A stretch of DNA of 37,328 nucleotides, taken from Myxococcales bacterium. GTDB lineage: Bacteria > Myxococcota_A > UBA9042 > JABWCM01. The stretch spans positions 1 to 37,328 of the forward strand of contig JABWCM010000051.1 in assembly GCA_013360285.1 (NCBI GenBank), written 5' to 3'. Below are positions 18,801 to 26,161 of this stretch, piece by piece; the stretch's first letter is position 1; every line of letters starts with the position of its first letter. The position numbers and the translations under genes were made by a program. The notes beneath the pieces were generated by a model that did not search any database, was not told the DNA's origin, and saw nothing but the letters and a program-made list of their open reading frames with translations.

Positions 18801-19300
18801 CAGAACCGATTCGATTTCGGTTTCCGCGCCAGGCTGCCGGCAAACGTCTTTGTATTGCGGACTACTTCCGATCACTAGATAGTGGCGAACAGGATGTAAT
18901 CGCGATCTTTGCGGTGACGATGGGAGCCAAAGTCGCTCAAATTGCGTCAGAATTATTTCAGAAACACGCATATCAGGATTATTTGTATTTGCATGGCATC
19001 GGCGTAGAAGCAGCCGAGGCGCTCTCCGAGGTGTGGCATACACGAATCCGGATGGAACTCGGAATCTCGCTACATGATTCACCGGACATTACGGGACTCT
19101 TTCAACAAAAATATCAGGGAGCGCGATTCAGTTTCGGCTATCCCGCCTGCCCTGACCTCTCCCAGCAACAAGGGATTTTCCATCTGCTGAACCCCGCACG
19201 CATCGGAATGGTGCTCAACGAGGAGTGGATGTTGGAACCTGAGCAGTCGACCACCGCCATTGTCGCCCACCACCCAGAAGCGAGGTATTTCAACGTATGA
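15827..19300 (+). CDS. metH: Cobalamin-dependent methionine synthase
   Basis: MetH transfers a methyl group from 5-methyltetrahydrofolate through cob(I)alamin to homocysteine, giving methionine. The 1157-aa protein has all four modules in order. The homocysteine/Zn barrel (about 1-305) has Zn cysteines in GINCATG and GGCCGTTP. The pterin-binding barrel (about 330-600) starts LLIGERTNANGS. The B12 cap and Rossmann domain (about 640-875) carries GDVHDIGKNLV with the axial histidine and SGLLVKS. The AdoMet reactivation domain (about 900-1157) has RFSFGYPACPDLSQQ. It is slightly shorter than the E. coli protein (1227 aa). The ATG overlaps the HAD stop (ATGATTGA). It is followed by the M20 peptidase with an ATGA overlap, and faces three folC-like genes. 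Confidence 0.97.
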   Translation: MIDFLGRTKEKVLIFDGAMGTSIQKYDPSLDDYIGLDGCNEILVVTRPNWITDIHESFLAVGCDIIETNTFGASPVVLGEYGIADRTRELNRKAAMLAKEVAHGFSTSGHIRYVSGSVGPTTKLPSLGHVRFRELVAGFREQVLGLIEGGVDLIQIETCQDILQTKAALVATSEAYRHSGRFLPTLAQVTMETTGTMLLGTEILAAVATLEAYRWLDGIGINCATGPVEMEEHVRALSHATQRLISVLPNAGLPENVGGCAHYRLTPDELAVSLAHFADVYGVNLIGGCCGTTPTHLAKVVQVVGNRAPGKRALDPEIPSVASLYVPVTLRQIPPPLLIGERTNANGSKQFRQLLQQGDFDAMVQMAKEQAQEGAHVLDVCTAYVGRDEVSDMAELVTRFATQVTLPLVIDSTEPPVVEAALELIGGRAIVNSIHLEDGGDRLRQVAGLCVKHGAAVVALTIDEDGMAKTADRKLTIAKRIAQIASDEFGLRPEDILFDPLTFTLGSGDPEFRRAGIETLNAIRRIKQEIPGAHTVLGVSNISFGLAPHARHVLNSVFLHHAVEHGLDAAIVHAAKILPLYRIDPKHRKLAEAVIFDDWTYDGDTTSRQDPLTAFMASFEGTQTVATQEKLVDLPVDVRLKKRIVDGNGRGLDDDLKTALVTYSPLDIINNILLDGMKEVGELFGSGKMQLPFVLQSAEVMKTSVKFLEPLMEKTGTTARGTLVLATVKGDVHDIGKNLVDIILTNNGYKVINLGIKQPISAMLDAAETHGAHAIGMSGLLVKSTAIMRENLIEMNERHISIPVILGGAALTRRFVEVDLRELYLGQVYYGNDAFAGLRIMDELTQPEHPRKETLAYHQDGPVIKSGAIRGKLRGTTTTDGGEWVENDVARDVPIPPPPFWGSRVVRNIDLDQIFANVNETALFRHQWQFRRRGEQSKEDFEIQLETVARPIFDHWKKRCVEESLLDPQVVYGYFRCQSDKNDLIVYPETNSEPIRFRFPRQAAGKRLCIADYFRSLDSGEQDVIAIFAVTMGAKVAQIASELFQKHAYQDYLYLHGIGVEAAEALSEVWHTRIRMELGISLHDSPDITGLFQQKYQGARFSFGYPACPDLSQQQGIFHLLNPARIGMVLNEEWMLEPEQSTTAIVAHHPEARYFNV

Positions 19301-20493
19301 TGCTGGAATTGGTCGAAACTCTGCGAACAATTGTCATAGCCGAAGCACCGCAGATGGTCTCTAACCTCGAGCAGATATGTAACATAAACAGTCATTCGGC
19401 TAATTTTGATGGCAACGTCGAAATGCTGAAGTGGTTTAAAACTCACTTTTCTCGATCCGGCTTGACCGAAGGGGGGTTCGTGTACGGCCACAAGGACCGC
19501 CCCCATCTCGTGATGCATAACCGTCGTGATGGAGTGCGACAACCACCTTTCAAAGTCCTACTGGTTGGCCATACCGATACCGTGTATCCAATAGATCACC
19601 CGTTTCAGCGCGTCCGATTCGATGGTGAGTTCGCACACGGCCCCGGCGTCAGCGACATGAAAGGGGGCTTGCTGGTGGCCGCCGCCGCTGTCTTTGCATT
19701 AAAGCAAGCCGGATTGCTCAACAACATTGAAATAACCGCGTTTATTAACAGCGATGAAGAAGTACAGTCCCCGACATCCCGCCATCTGCTGGAAGAGTTG
19801 TGCCGCAATGGGCAAGACATCGCACTCGTGTTTGAGGGTGGTCGCAAAAATGGCAATGTCGTAAAGGCACGAAAGGGTGTCGGCAAATATCTGCTGAGAG
19901 TGACTGGAAAACCGGCTCATGCAGGCATAAATCCGCAAGATGGAGTCAATGCCATTGTGGAATTGAGCGATAAGTTACTGCAAATCAACAGATTAAATGA
20001 CTACAAGCGAGGAATAACGTTAACGGTCGGGTTGGTGCGCGGCGGCGTGTCCCGCAACACGGTGGCTCCGGAGGCAGAGGCCGAGATCGACCTGCGAGTG
20101 GTTGATCCGGAAGACGGTCGACGTGTTGATGCTGAAGTACGAAGTATTGCCAATACTCCAATGCTGCCGGGAGCAACAACGACCGTGGTTGGGGGACTGG
20201 GCCGCCCACCGTGGGCTGAAAATCCCGGCTCGGAAAGCCTGCTGACTCATTTTGTCGCTGCGGCAAACCTTGTGGGTCAGTCGTTGGCCGGCGAAGCCAC
20301 TGGCGGCGGCAGCGACGGTAACTTTACCGCAGCATTGGGTATACCTACTCTGGACGCCCTGGGTCCACAAGGGGGAAATCCACACACTCCGGACGAGTAC
20401 ATCCGTGTCGCATCGTTGGCCGAGCGGGCCTTGCTTGTTGCTGTTGCGCTAGCTTCGTTGGAATACAAAGACCAAGCGCCCGCGAGAAGGTGA
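19297..20493 (+). CDS. M20 family metallopeptidase, carboxypeptidase G2-like
   Basis: The 398-aa product belongs to the M20 zinc peptidases and most resembles the glutamate carboxypeptidase (G2) subgroup, whose known members remove C-terminal glutamate from folates. Metal and catalytic residues are visible: HTDTV (about residues 91-95), GPGVSDMKGG with the bridging Asp, SDEEVQS with catalytic Glu and the next ligand, EGGR, and near the C-terminus GGNPHTPDEY with the last His ligand. KPAHAG and the dimer-domain GGGSDGNF match the G2 subgroup. There is no signal peptide, so it acts in the cytoplasm. It overlaps metH by 4 bp and is convergent, with a gap of only 16 bp, to three folC paralogues. 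A role in trimming folate polyglutamates is inference; M20 enzymes also act on dipeptides and N-acyl amino acids. Confidence 0.85.
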   Translation: MMLELVETLRTIVIAEAPQMVSNLEQICNINSHSANFDGNVEMLKWFKTHFSRSGLTEGGFVYGHKDRPHLVMHNRRDGVRQPPFKVLLVGHTDTVYPIDHPFQRVRFDGEFAHGPGVSDMKGGLLVAAAAVFALKQAGLLNNIEITAFINSDEEVQSPTSRHLLEELCRNGQDIALVFEGGRKNGNVVKARKGVGKYLLRVTGKPAHAGINPQDGVNAIVELSDKLLQINRLNDYKRGITLTVGLVRGGVSRNTVAPEAEAEIDLRVVDPEDGRRVDAEVRSIANTPMLPGATTTVVGGLGRPPWAENPGSESLLTHFVAAANLVGQSLAGEATGGGSDGNFTAALGIPTLDALGPQGGNPHTPDEYIRVASLAERALLVAVALASLEYKDQAPARR

Positions 20494-20509
20494 TCCGAAG
20501 CCTCATAAG

Positions 20510-21901
20510 TCAGTAAAACAGTTCCATGTCCAATTCGACGCCCCGTAAGACAGCAGTCGCTTCCGCTGCGAGAAAAAAGCCACCCGCAACCCAGACAATG
20601 CCGTTGTCATTGATTGCTGCATAAATAGCGTGTTCCAGCGCAGCCGCCACACTCGGAAAACTCACCGCGGGTTTCTGCGGAGACATTTCTCGCACTGTCT
20701 GTAAGATAAGGTCTTCCGCAGCACCACGATGACGCGCACGAGTACAATAAAACGAATGTGCTGCCGGGACCACGGCGGCAACAATCTGCGCAAACGGTTT
20801 GTTTGCCGATACGCCCAAAACGACATGAATTGGCCGTTTGTGGGCCAACTCAACAACTCCCAACGCAGCCTGGCTCACGGCATCCGGCGAGTGCCCCACG
20901 TCGACAACGACGGGCGGTGTTTGACATACAAGCTGCATACGCCCTGGCCAAGAAGTGGCCGCCAAACCGCGATAAACTGCATCCACACAACGTGTCTCGG
21001 AAACCTGCCACAGCCGCTGCAACACGTCGACAGCGACATTGGCAGCCAGCGACGCATTCTGTGCCTGAAACGAGCCCAAGAGTGGCACAAAAACACCCGG
21101 CAACATTCGATCACCTACCACGATGTCCATTTTCTGCCCCGAATCGCCCAGTACTGGTTTGTCGCAAAACGGCGCCTGTCGTACAATGACCTGAGAGAAG
21201 GCACAAAACGAACGCACCACATCAACGATGTCTTTCGGCATCGCGCCAAGCCACAATGTAGCCCCTGGATGTGCAATTGCCGCTTTTTCAAGGGCAATTT
21301 GTTCCAGAGTGACTCCCAAAACCTCGGTATGCTCCAGATCAACCGATGAAAATGCAACGGCTGCCGGATGCAGACAACCGGTTGGATCCAAACGCCCACC
21401 CATTCCTGCTTCGGCTACAATCGTATCTACCTGTGCATGCAAAAAAACAAACAATGCCAGCACAGTGAAACACTCAAATGCGGTTGTCGGATCGGAATCT
21501 TTGTCATCCGCAGCCGATTTCATCTGCCGATCCAGCCAGTCCAGAGCAAGTCCCAATTCACTGTCCGTTACGTCTGCACTACCGACCCGGATCCGTTCAC
21601 GAAAATCGAAAAAATGGGGCGACGTGTAGCGCCCCACATTATGTAAAACCTGTGACAATATTGAGTGAACCATCGCAGCCGTGCTGCCCTTTCCATTGCT
21701 GCCGACAACTCCGATAACCGGCGGCCAAGTGCTCGGAAAACGGTCACGCAATCGGTCGATCCACCGCGTCATTCGATGATTTCCGACCCGTTTCCCAAAT
21801 TTTGGACGACGATATAATTGAAGCAACCTGTCGCGATGAATGGTGGCTAGCGTGCGTGGGCCAGAATCAACGATATTCATGACACATCCAATTATTGCCA
21901 T
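20510..21901 (-). CDS. FolC-type Mur ligase paralogue 1 (divergent)
   Basis: FolC enzymes add L-glutamate to dihydropteroate and to tetrahydrofolate (DHFS/FPGS). From ATG 21901 (AAGG about 10 nt upstream) the product is 463 aa; a TTG at 21907 and an ATG at 21880 are alternatives. The P-loop GSNGKGST lies at 67-74 (canonical GTNGKGS). The next box reads GMGGRLDPTG, where DATN is normal. DLEHTEVLG and the Lys-bearing IALEKAAI (carbamylated lysine position) are kept, as is PGRMQ. The C-terminal box reads DVGHSPD instead of DGAHN, so the conserved Asn is Ser. It is the last of three adjacent folC-like genes. It could be a dihydrofolate synthase, a polyglutamylase or a ligase with another substrate. 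Confidence 0.82.
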   Translation of the reverse strand: MAIIGCVMNIVDSGPRTLATIHRDRLLQLYRRPKFGKRVGNHRMTRWIDRLRDRFPSTWPPVIGVVGSNGKGSTAAMVHSILSQVLHNVGRYTSPHFFDFRERIRVGSADVTDSELGLALDWLDRQMKSAADDKDSDPTTAFECFTVLALFVFLHAQVDTIVAEAGMGGRLDPTGCLHPAAVAFSSVDLEHTEVLGVTLEQIALEKAAIAHPGATLWLGAMPKDIVDVVRSFCAFSQVIVRQAPFCDKPVLGDSGQKMDIVVGDRMLPGVFVPLLGSFQAQNASLAANVAVDVLQRLWQVSETRCVDAVYRGLAATSWPGRMQLVCQTPPVVVDVGHSPDAVSQAALGVVELAHKRPIHVVLGVSANKPFAQIVAAVVPAAHSFYCTRARHRGAAEDLILQTVREMSPQKPAVSFPSVAAALEHAIYAAINDNGIVWVAGGFFLAAEATAVLRGVELDMELFY

Positions 21902-21932
21902 GGCCAAGGTGCCTTAAGTTAGCCAGTCAGAG

Positions 21933-23243
21933 TCACTTATCTGTTTCCGCTGACCCTCTCAGTACGTGACGAATCGCGCCCGCCAAAAAAGCAGAGCCGA
22001 CCACTACAACCAGTTTTTCTTGGTCGGAAGGCGAACTCTGAAGGTGGTACACCGCTTCGCTCGGAGTAACATAACAGACCGCACCGTCGGTTTCGCCGGT
22101 GATCCAAGTTGTTGTCGGAGCAGCCCTGTAGAAACCCTCTACGAACCGGATTTCCGCCCCGAGCGTGCGAGCTAGGTGATCGCATCGGGGGTGGTCTCTA
22201 CCCAGAGAAGCCCCAAATAAAACAATTATTGATTGAAACGGAGCCAATGAGGCAACAATCGCCCCAATTTTGACAAATGCATCCGGATTGTGAGCCACAT
22301 CAATAAAAAAGGACGGTCTTCCGGAAATCCACTCCGTACGCCCTGGCCAACGGGTGTGACTAAGGTGAAGAAAATCGAATTCCGGTAACTCTATTCCGGA
22401 TTGCAAGGTTTGGTAAAGCGACCGTACAACCGATATATTTCCTGCCTGGTGCGCACCGAGCAAAGGTAACTTAAATGTTGTATTTCCACAGCGAAACCGT
22501 TGGCCGTCGGAACTCGGTGAGCCGGCGGTCTCAATATCGAACACCGGACGAATCACCGGACAGTTGCGCCTACGAAGTTCGGTCGTCGCCGCCTCGTCTG
22601 CTTCTGAGTCCAGCAATCCCAGCACCATCGGCACCCCACTGGGGGCGAGACGCGCCTTCTCCGCCGCAATTTCCGACACCGAATTTCCTAAAAACCGGGT
22701 ATGATCAAGCGAAACCGACACCAGAGCGCATACCGTCGCTGAAATGAGCGAAATCGAATCCTTACCTCCCCCAATGCCTGCCTCCCAAATCGCCACCTGT
22801 ACCCCCATCTCGGAAAACAATACCCACGCGATAAGCACCAGTGTCTCGAAAAACGTTGGCCAGGACAGGTTCGGATCGGCAGCGCAGGTTTGTTGAACGA
22901 TGGTATCTACGTAGATAGACGCCTTATCTAACTCGTTTTGACCAACGTCGTCTCCATTGATACGAAAACGCTCAGTAACGCTCCAAAGATGAGGAGACAC
23001 AAACAAACCCGTTGAAATTCCCTCACGTAAAAGAGTTGTTTCGAGCATTGCCGCAACCGCACCCTTTCCGTTTGTACCCCCAACCGTAACGTTGTTGATG
23101 ATCGGACGACCGGATACAACAGTCCCCAGAACGCTCCGGAAACAACGTCGGTCAGGGTCCGGAACCGGCTGGACGGCCGTCTGATAACGATGCCAAATTT
23201 GTTCCAGGTAAGGAGGCCAATTTGGAGAAATCACAATTTGCAT
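21933..23243 (-). CDS. FolC-type Mur ligase paralogue 2 (P-loop and substrate motifs altered)
   Basis: The 436-aa product starts at ATG 23243, overlapping the end of the upstream paralogue by 13 bp. It has FolC architecture, but key motifs differ. The P-loop at 56-62 is GTNGKGA, with Ala in place of the Mg-coordinating Ser. The box that normally reads GGRLDATN is GGGKDSIS. Other motifs are kept: SLDHTRFLGNS, the lysine of IAAEKARL, WPGRTEW and DVAHNPDAF. The lost P-loop hydroxyl and altered loop suggest reduced or changed activity, or a partner role with a neighbour. The reading frame is intact over the full family length, so it is not an obvious pseudogene. The middle position in a coupled three-gene unit argues that it is expressed. 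Confidence 0.82.
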   Translation of the reverse strand: MQIVISPNWPPYLEQIWHRYQTAVQPVPDPDRRCFRSVLGTVVSGRPIINNVTVGGTNGKGAVAAMLETTLLREGISTGLFVSPHLWSVTERFRINGDDVGQNELDKASIYVDTIVQQTCAADPNLSWPTFFETLVLIAWVLFSEMGVQVAIWEAGIGGGKDSISLISATVCALVSVSLDHTRFLGNSVSEIAAEKARLAPSGVPMVLGLLDSEADEAATTELRRRNCPVIRPVFDIETAGSPSSDGQRFRCGNTTFKLPLLGAHQAGNISVVRSLYQTLQSGIELPEFDFLHLSHTRWPGRTEWISGRPSFFIDVAHNPDAFVKIGAIVASLAPFQSIIVLFGASLGRDHPRCDHLARTLGAEIRFVEGFYRAAPTTTWITGETDGAVCYVTPSEAVYHLQSSPSDQEKLVVVVGSAFLAGAIRHVLRGSAETDK

Positions 23244-24514
23244 CCAACTTGTTCGGTGCTGGCCAGCGTTTGTCTATACACTGCGCCGATGAGATACAGC
23301 GACCCAACCACAAATACTGTTCCGTCTGGACCAGCTACGACCCGAGCACGCTGGAGTGCGTCTACTGGGTCTTGTACAGGTTCCGATTGAACGCCCGCAT
23401 GCATCAACGGTACAACGCCAACGAGGTCAGACGCGTCCCAAGTATATTGGCACGGAACGCTGGTGGTGATCACTCGGTCCATGTACGGTAAGATATGCCG
23501 GGCAACCAAACGCGGGTCGCGGTCCCGTCGACAGGCCCAGAGCCATATCCAGGGCCGCGGAAGTAGAGCCGACTCAAGCTCAACTGCGACAGCTCTCGCA
23601 CCAGCCTCGTTGTGGGCACCATCCAAAACTACCGTGGGGTGACCCCGGTGCACCTCCCAACGACCAGGCAACTTTGCGTCTCTTAAACCGCAGATAACCG
23701 CATCGACCGATAGATGTGTCACAGCCAAACGGCACGTAGCCACTGCCAGCGCCGCGTTGGCGACTTGAAAACCACCACCGATACCAAGCCCTGCCCCCGC
23801 GATTTCGCAGTGAGCATCACGATACCAAAAGTTTCCGTCGGTTGTTCCCGCACTAAACGAGTCGCCAAGAAACTTCACGGCGACTGGAGGGCTGCGATCA
23901 CGAATCGCCGCGGAATACAACGTGTGGCTCAGCCCAGTTACCAATGGAGTTTGTGAGCGGACAATTCCCCCTTTTTCCCATACAATTTCTTCAAGGGAGT
24001 TGCCGAGAAACCTTTGGTGGTCCAACGACACGTTGGTGATTACGGAAAGATCTGGATCGATAACATTGGTGGCGTCAAGACGTCCACCAAGACCCACTTC
24101 GATAACCGCCCAATCGACCCGGTGGTGGGCGAAAAAAAAGAAGGTTGCGGCAGTCCATTTCTCAAAGGAAGTTAAGTGACTAATGTTGCCACCTAACTTC
24201 TCAATATCTTCCAAAGCACGCAGAAGCGAGTCCGTTCCCACTGGCCGGCCGTTAACCCACGTGGAATCTCCTGGATCTTCGAGGTACGGAGAAAGATATG
24301 CCCCGGTCGTGAATCCGGCGTGTCGCAAAATCGCCTCGATGAACGCCACCGTCGAACCTTTACCATTTGTTCCCGCGACGAGCACCGTACGAACAGGTCG
24401 TGAGCCATCAACGAGACCAAGCCAAGTCCGACCAGACGTTGAATCCGGATGAAGTACGCCTGCGGACACCAGAACCGCCCATACAGGTTCGAGACGCAAC
24501 AAAATTGGTTCCAT
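23231..24514 (-). CDS. folC: Folylpolyglutamate synthase/dihydrofolate synthase, canonical copy
   Basis: This is the only one of the three copies with every FolC motif in consensus form. From ATG 24514 (427 aa; E. coli FolC is 422) the P-loop GTNGKGS is at 48-54 and VIEVGLGGRLDATN at 137-150. SLDHQRFLG follows at 163-171, with the carbamylated-lysine position K181 in WEKGGIV. PGRWEV is followed by LDGAHN. It would add glutamate to dihydropteroate and to tetrahydrofolate. The frame stays open to a GTG at 24688, but that stretch overlaps a repeat-like segment (24538-24640) and its residues are not FolC-like, so I start at 24514. The ribosome binding site is weak. It is the first of three tandem paralogues and is probably the housekeeping enzyme. 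Confidence 0.88.
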   Translation of the reverse strand: MEPILLRLEPVWAVLVSAGVLHPDSTSGRTWLGLVDGSRPVRTVLVAGTNGKGSTVAFIEAILRHAGFTTGAYLSPYLEDPGDSTWVNGRPVGTDSLLRALEDIEKLGGNISHLTSFEKWTAATFFFFAHHRVDWAVIEVGLGGRLDATNVIDPDLSVITNVSLDHQRFLGNSLEEIVWEKGGIVRSQTPLVTGLSHTLYSAAIRDRSPPVAVKFLGDSFSAGTTDGNFWYRDAHCEIAGAGLGIGGGFQVANAALAVATCRLAVTHLSVDAVICGLRDAKLPGRWEVHRGHPTVVLDGAHNEAGARAVAVELESALLPRPWIWLWACRRDRDPRLVARHILPYMDRVITTSVPCQYTWDASDLVGVVPLMHAGVQSEPVQDPVDALQRARVVAGPDGTVFVVGSLYLIGAVYRQTLASTEQVGCKL

Positions 24515-24537
24515 AAGCAGGTGAAACTTGAAGATCT

Positions 24538-24640
24538 TAGAGGGTGTTTTGGTAAAGCGGACGAGAGTGCCAAGATGCCAACAAATCAAGGACAGCGAGC
24601 GTTTTTCGCCTGGAAGCAGGACCAACGCCATATTGAGGAC
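24538..24640 (+). repeat. Repeat-like segment upstream of folC
   Basis: It begins AGAGGGTGTTTTGGTAAAGC, close to 13990-14010. A GCGTTTTTCGC hairpin follows at about 24598-24608, then CCAACGCCATATTGAGGA at about 24621-24638, a degenerate match to the core CCTGCGCCATATTCCCGA. It occupies the space between folC and the PilZ-like gene. Confidence 0.35.
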
Positions 24641-24709
24641 AAAAAAGCATACCGCCCCCAAACATGTTAGCGGACGGCGCTTGCACACTCAAGCGGGGAG
24701 AAATCCGGG

Positions 24710-25069
24710 TTAATGATAGGTCGGTCGGTGCGCGTCCAAAAAACGTAACAACCGAGTACGATGATCCGGAAAGATGTGTTTGAAACGAATGCGTGTATAT
24801 CCTAATTCTCCCGACGAACCCTGCATTTCTCCAAGGGCACGAATCACCTCATTGGTACCGGGAAGGGTGAAAGATAGCCAAACGTATCTGATGAAGGTGT
24901 CATCTGGCATACGCACCAACGTAATTCCATCATCGGCTACACGCACCGCTCGCGTAGTCCGTGCGTGATGGGAAGAGAAAATCTGCTGAACTGGAAAATC
25001 CGCCGCAATTCCGGGACCACGCTGGTGTTGGGTTCGGTTATTTAACCGAGGAGAAACCAAAGTTTGCAT
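24710..25069 (-). CDS. Small PilZ-like domain protein
   Basis: The 119-aa product starts at ATG 25069 with a textbook AGGAGG 9 nt upstream, which overrides the longer open frame to 25138. The C-terminal 80 residues have the strand pattern of a PilZ barrel: VRVADDGITLVRMP, an intermediate VWLSFTLPG, then IRALGEMQG and a closing GYTRIRFKHIFPDHRTRLLRFLDAH. PilZ domains often bind cyclic di-GMP through RxxxR and D/NxSxxG. Here the first could be ARTTR, but the second reads VADDG, so binding is doubtful. The N-terminal 40 residues are probably disordered. It stands alone between folC and the glutaredoxin gene. Confidence 0.6.
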   Translation of the reverse strand: MQTLVSPRLNNRTQHQRGPGIAADFPVQQIFSSHHARTTRAVRVADDGITLVRMPDDTFIRYVWLSFTLPGTNEVIRALGEMQGSSGELGYTRIRFKHIFPDHRTRLLRFLDAHRPTYH

Positions 25070-25252
25070 GAATTGTCGCCTCCTATACACTACGTACATC
25101 GTCAACGTGAGCGTAATAGCGAAACCACACGCAAGCAAAAATTTTCATAAACTCATACAAAAAATCGCGGTTACTCAACTCGAGTTCAAACAAATTCAAA
25201 TCGCGCAGTCACCTCGGAAACAAAGCAAAGTCGCGGATTTCTCAAATGAAAA

Positions 25253-26068
25253 CTACGGAAGTCCCAATATCTTTTTTAAGGAGTTGGCATCAAATCCGGT
25301 CATCAACTGGTCTTTGGCGACGATTACCGGAACACGTCCGGCAATCGATTCAAACACTTTTCCCGCTTTCTCGGCATCTTTGCGTAGGTCATCCATCGCT
25401 TTGGGATCCTTTTCTACATCTCGCTCCACGAAAGGAACGTTGTTATTTTTCATCCATGCCTTCGCCTGCTTACAGGCCCCACACCACTCGGCGCTGTAAA
25501 TTGTCACCGCGGACGACACGGCAACAGCAGCCCCCGAGCCCGACGGGGCGGGCGCGGTCCTCCGCTCATATTCAAATCGGTTCCGGATTTCGTAGGGATA
25601 ACTTCCGTCTTCATTTGCCTTCGTAAGGTTTGCAACATAAAGAACTTCTGGAGGCGCTGGAGGTGCGTTGGTGTCAAAAACGAGTACAGCGCTACGAACT
25701 TCTTCGGGAACATCCGCAACACTACCCACAGTGCGCATTTTTCCGGATGCTCGATCTAAGAATCGAAATGCCAGCCCAGAATTGTCCTGGCGCAGCGAAA
25801 TTTCCGGAACAACAGCCGCCGCCACATCGTGAGTCGGCTCGTCATGGTCCGGTTTCCGGCACCCGACGAACCCAACAAACACGACGCAAAAAAACACCCA
25901 GAACAACCGATTCCAATCGCTGGAGCAGTTGTTTTGGTCCTGAAGTGTTGTTAGTGTCGAGTTGCAGACTGTCGTCAAATCGCCGTCGGCATTCCCAGGA
26001 GAAGATTCGCGACACGACGGTTGAACATCACTGCACGTCATCAAAGTCCAATTTTCGATTTTGCACAT
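25253..26068 (-). CDS. Membrane-anchored or lipoprotein glutaredoxin-like protein
   Basis: The C-terminal 80 residues are glutaredoxin-like: VTIYSAEWCGACKQAKAWM with the redox pair Cys196/Cys199, PFVERDVEKDP, and the cis-Pro loop GRVPVIV. A hydrophobic segment ending FVGFVGC (Cys70) follows a 50-residue polar N-terminus if ATG 26068 (AGGTG 8 nt upstream) is the start. An in-frame TTG at Leu55 would instead give a short lipoprotein signal just before FVGC. Either way the redox domain would sit in the periplasm, separated by a DUF4124-like Pro-rich region (residues about 75-180). It probably acts in periplasmic thiol-disulfide exchange. The start is uncertain; the redox domain is not. Confidence 0.75.
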   Translation of the reverse strand: MCKIENWTLMTCSDVQPSCRESSPGNADGDLTTVCNSTLTTLQDQNNCSSDWNRLFWVFFCVVFVGFVGCRKPDHDEPTHDVAAAVVPEISLRQDNSGLAFRFLDRASGKMRTVGSVADVPEEVRSAVLVFDTNAPPAPPEVLYVANLTKANEDGSYPYEIRNRFEYERRTAPAPSGSGAAVAVSSAVTIYSAEWCGACKQAKAWMKNNNVPFVERDVEKDPKAMDDLRKDAEKAGKVFESIAGRVPVIVAKDQLMTGFDANSLKKILGLP

Positions 26069-26161
26069 AGTTAACACCTGAACAGTGGACGATCACGAAA
26101 ATCATATCACAACTGGCAAATAAACACGTCGATCATCCTGGTCATTGCATCCGAGCGTATC

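Noticed and set aside
24515-24688. N-terminal extension of folC to GTG 24688
   Set aside because: The extra residues overlap a repeat-like segment and precede a normal FolC N-terminus.
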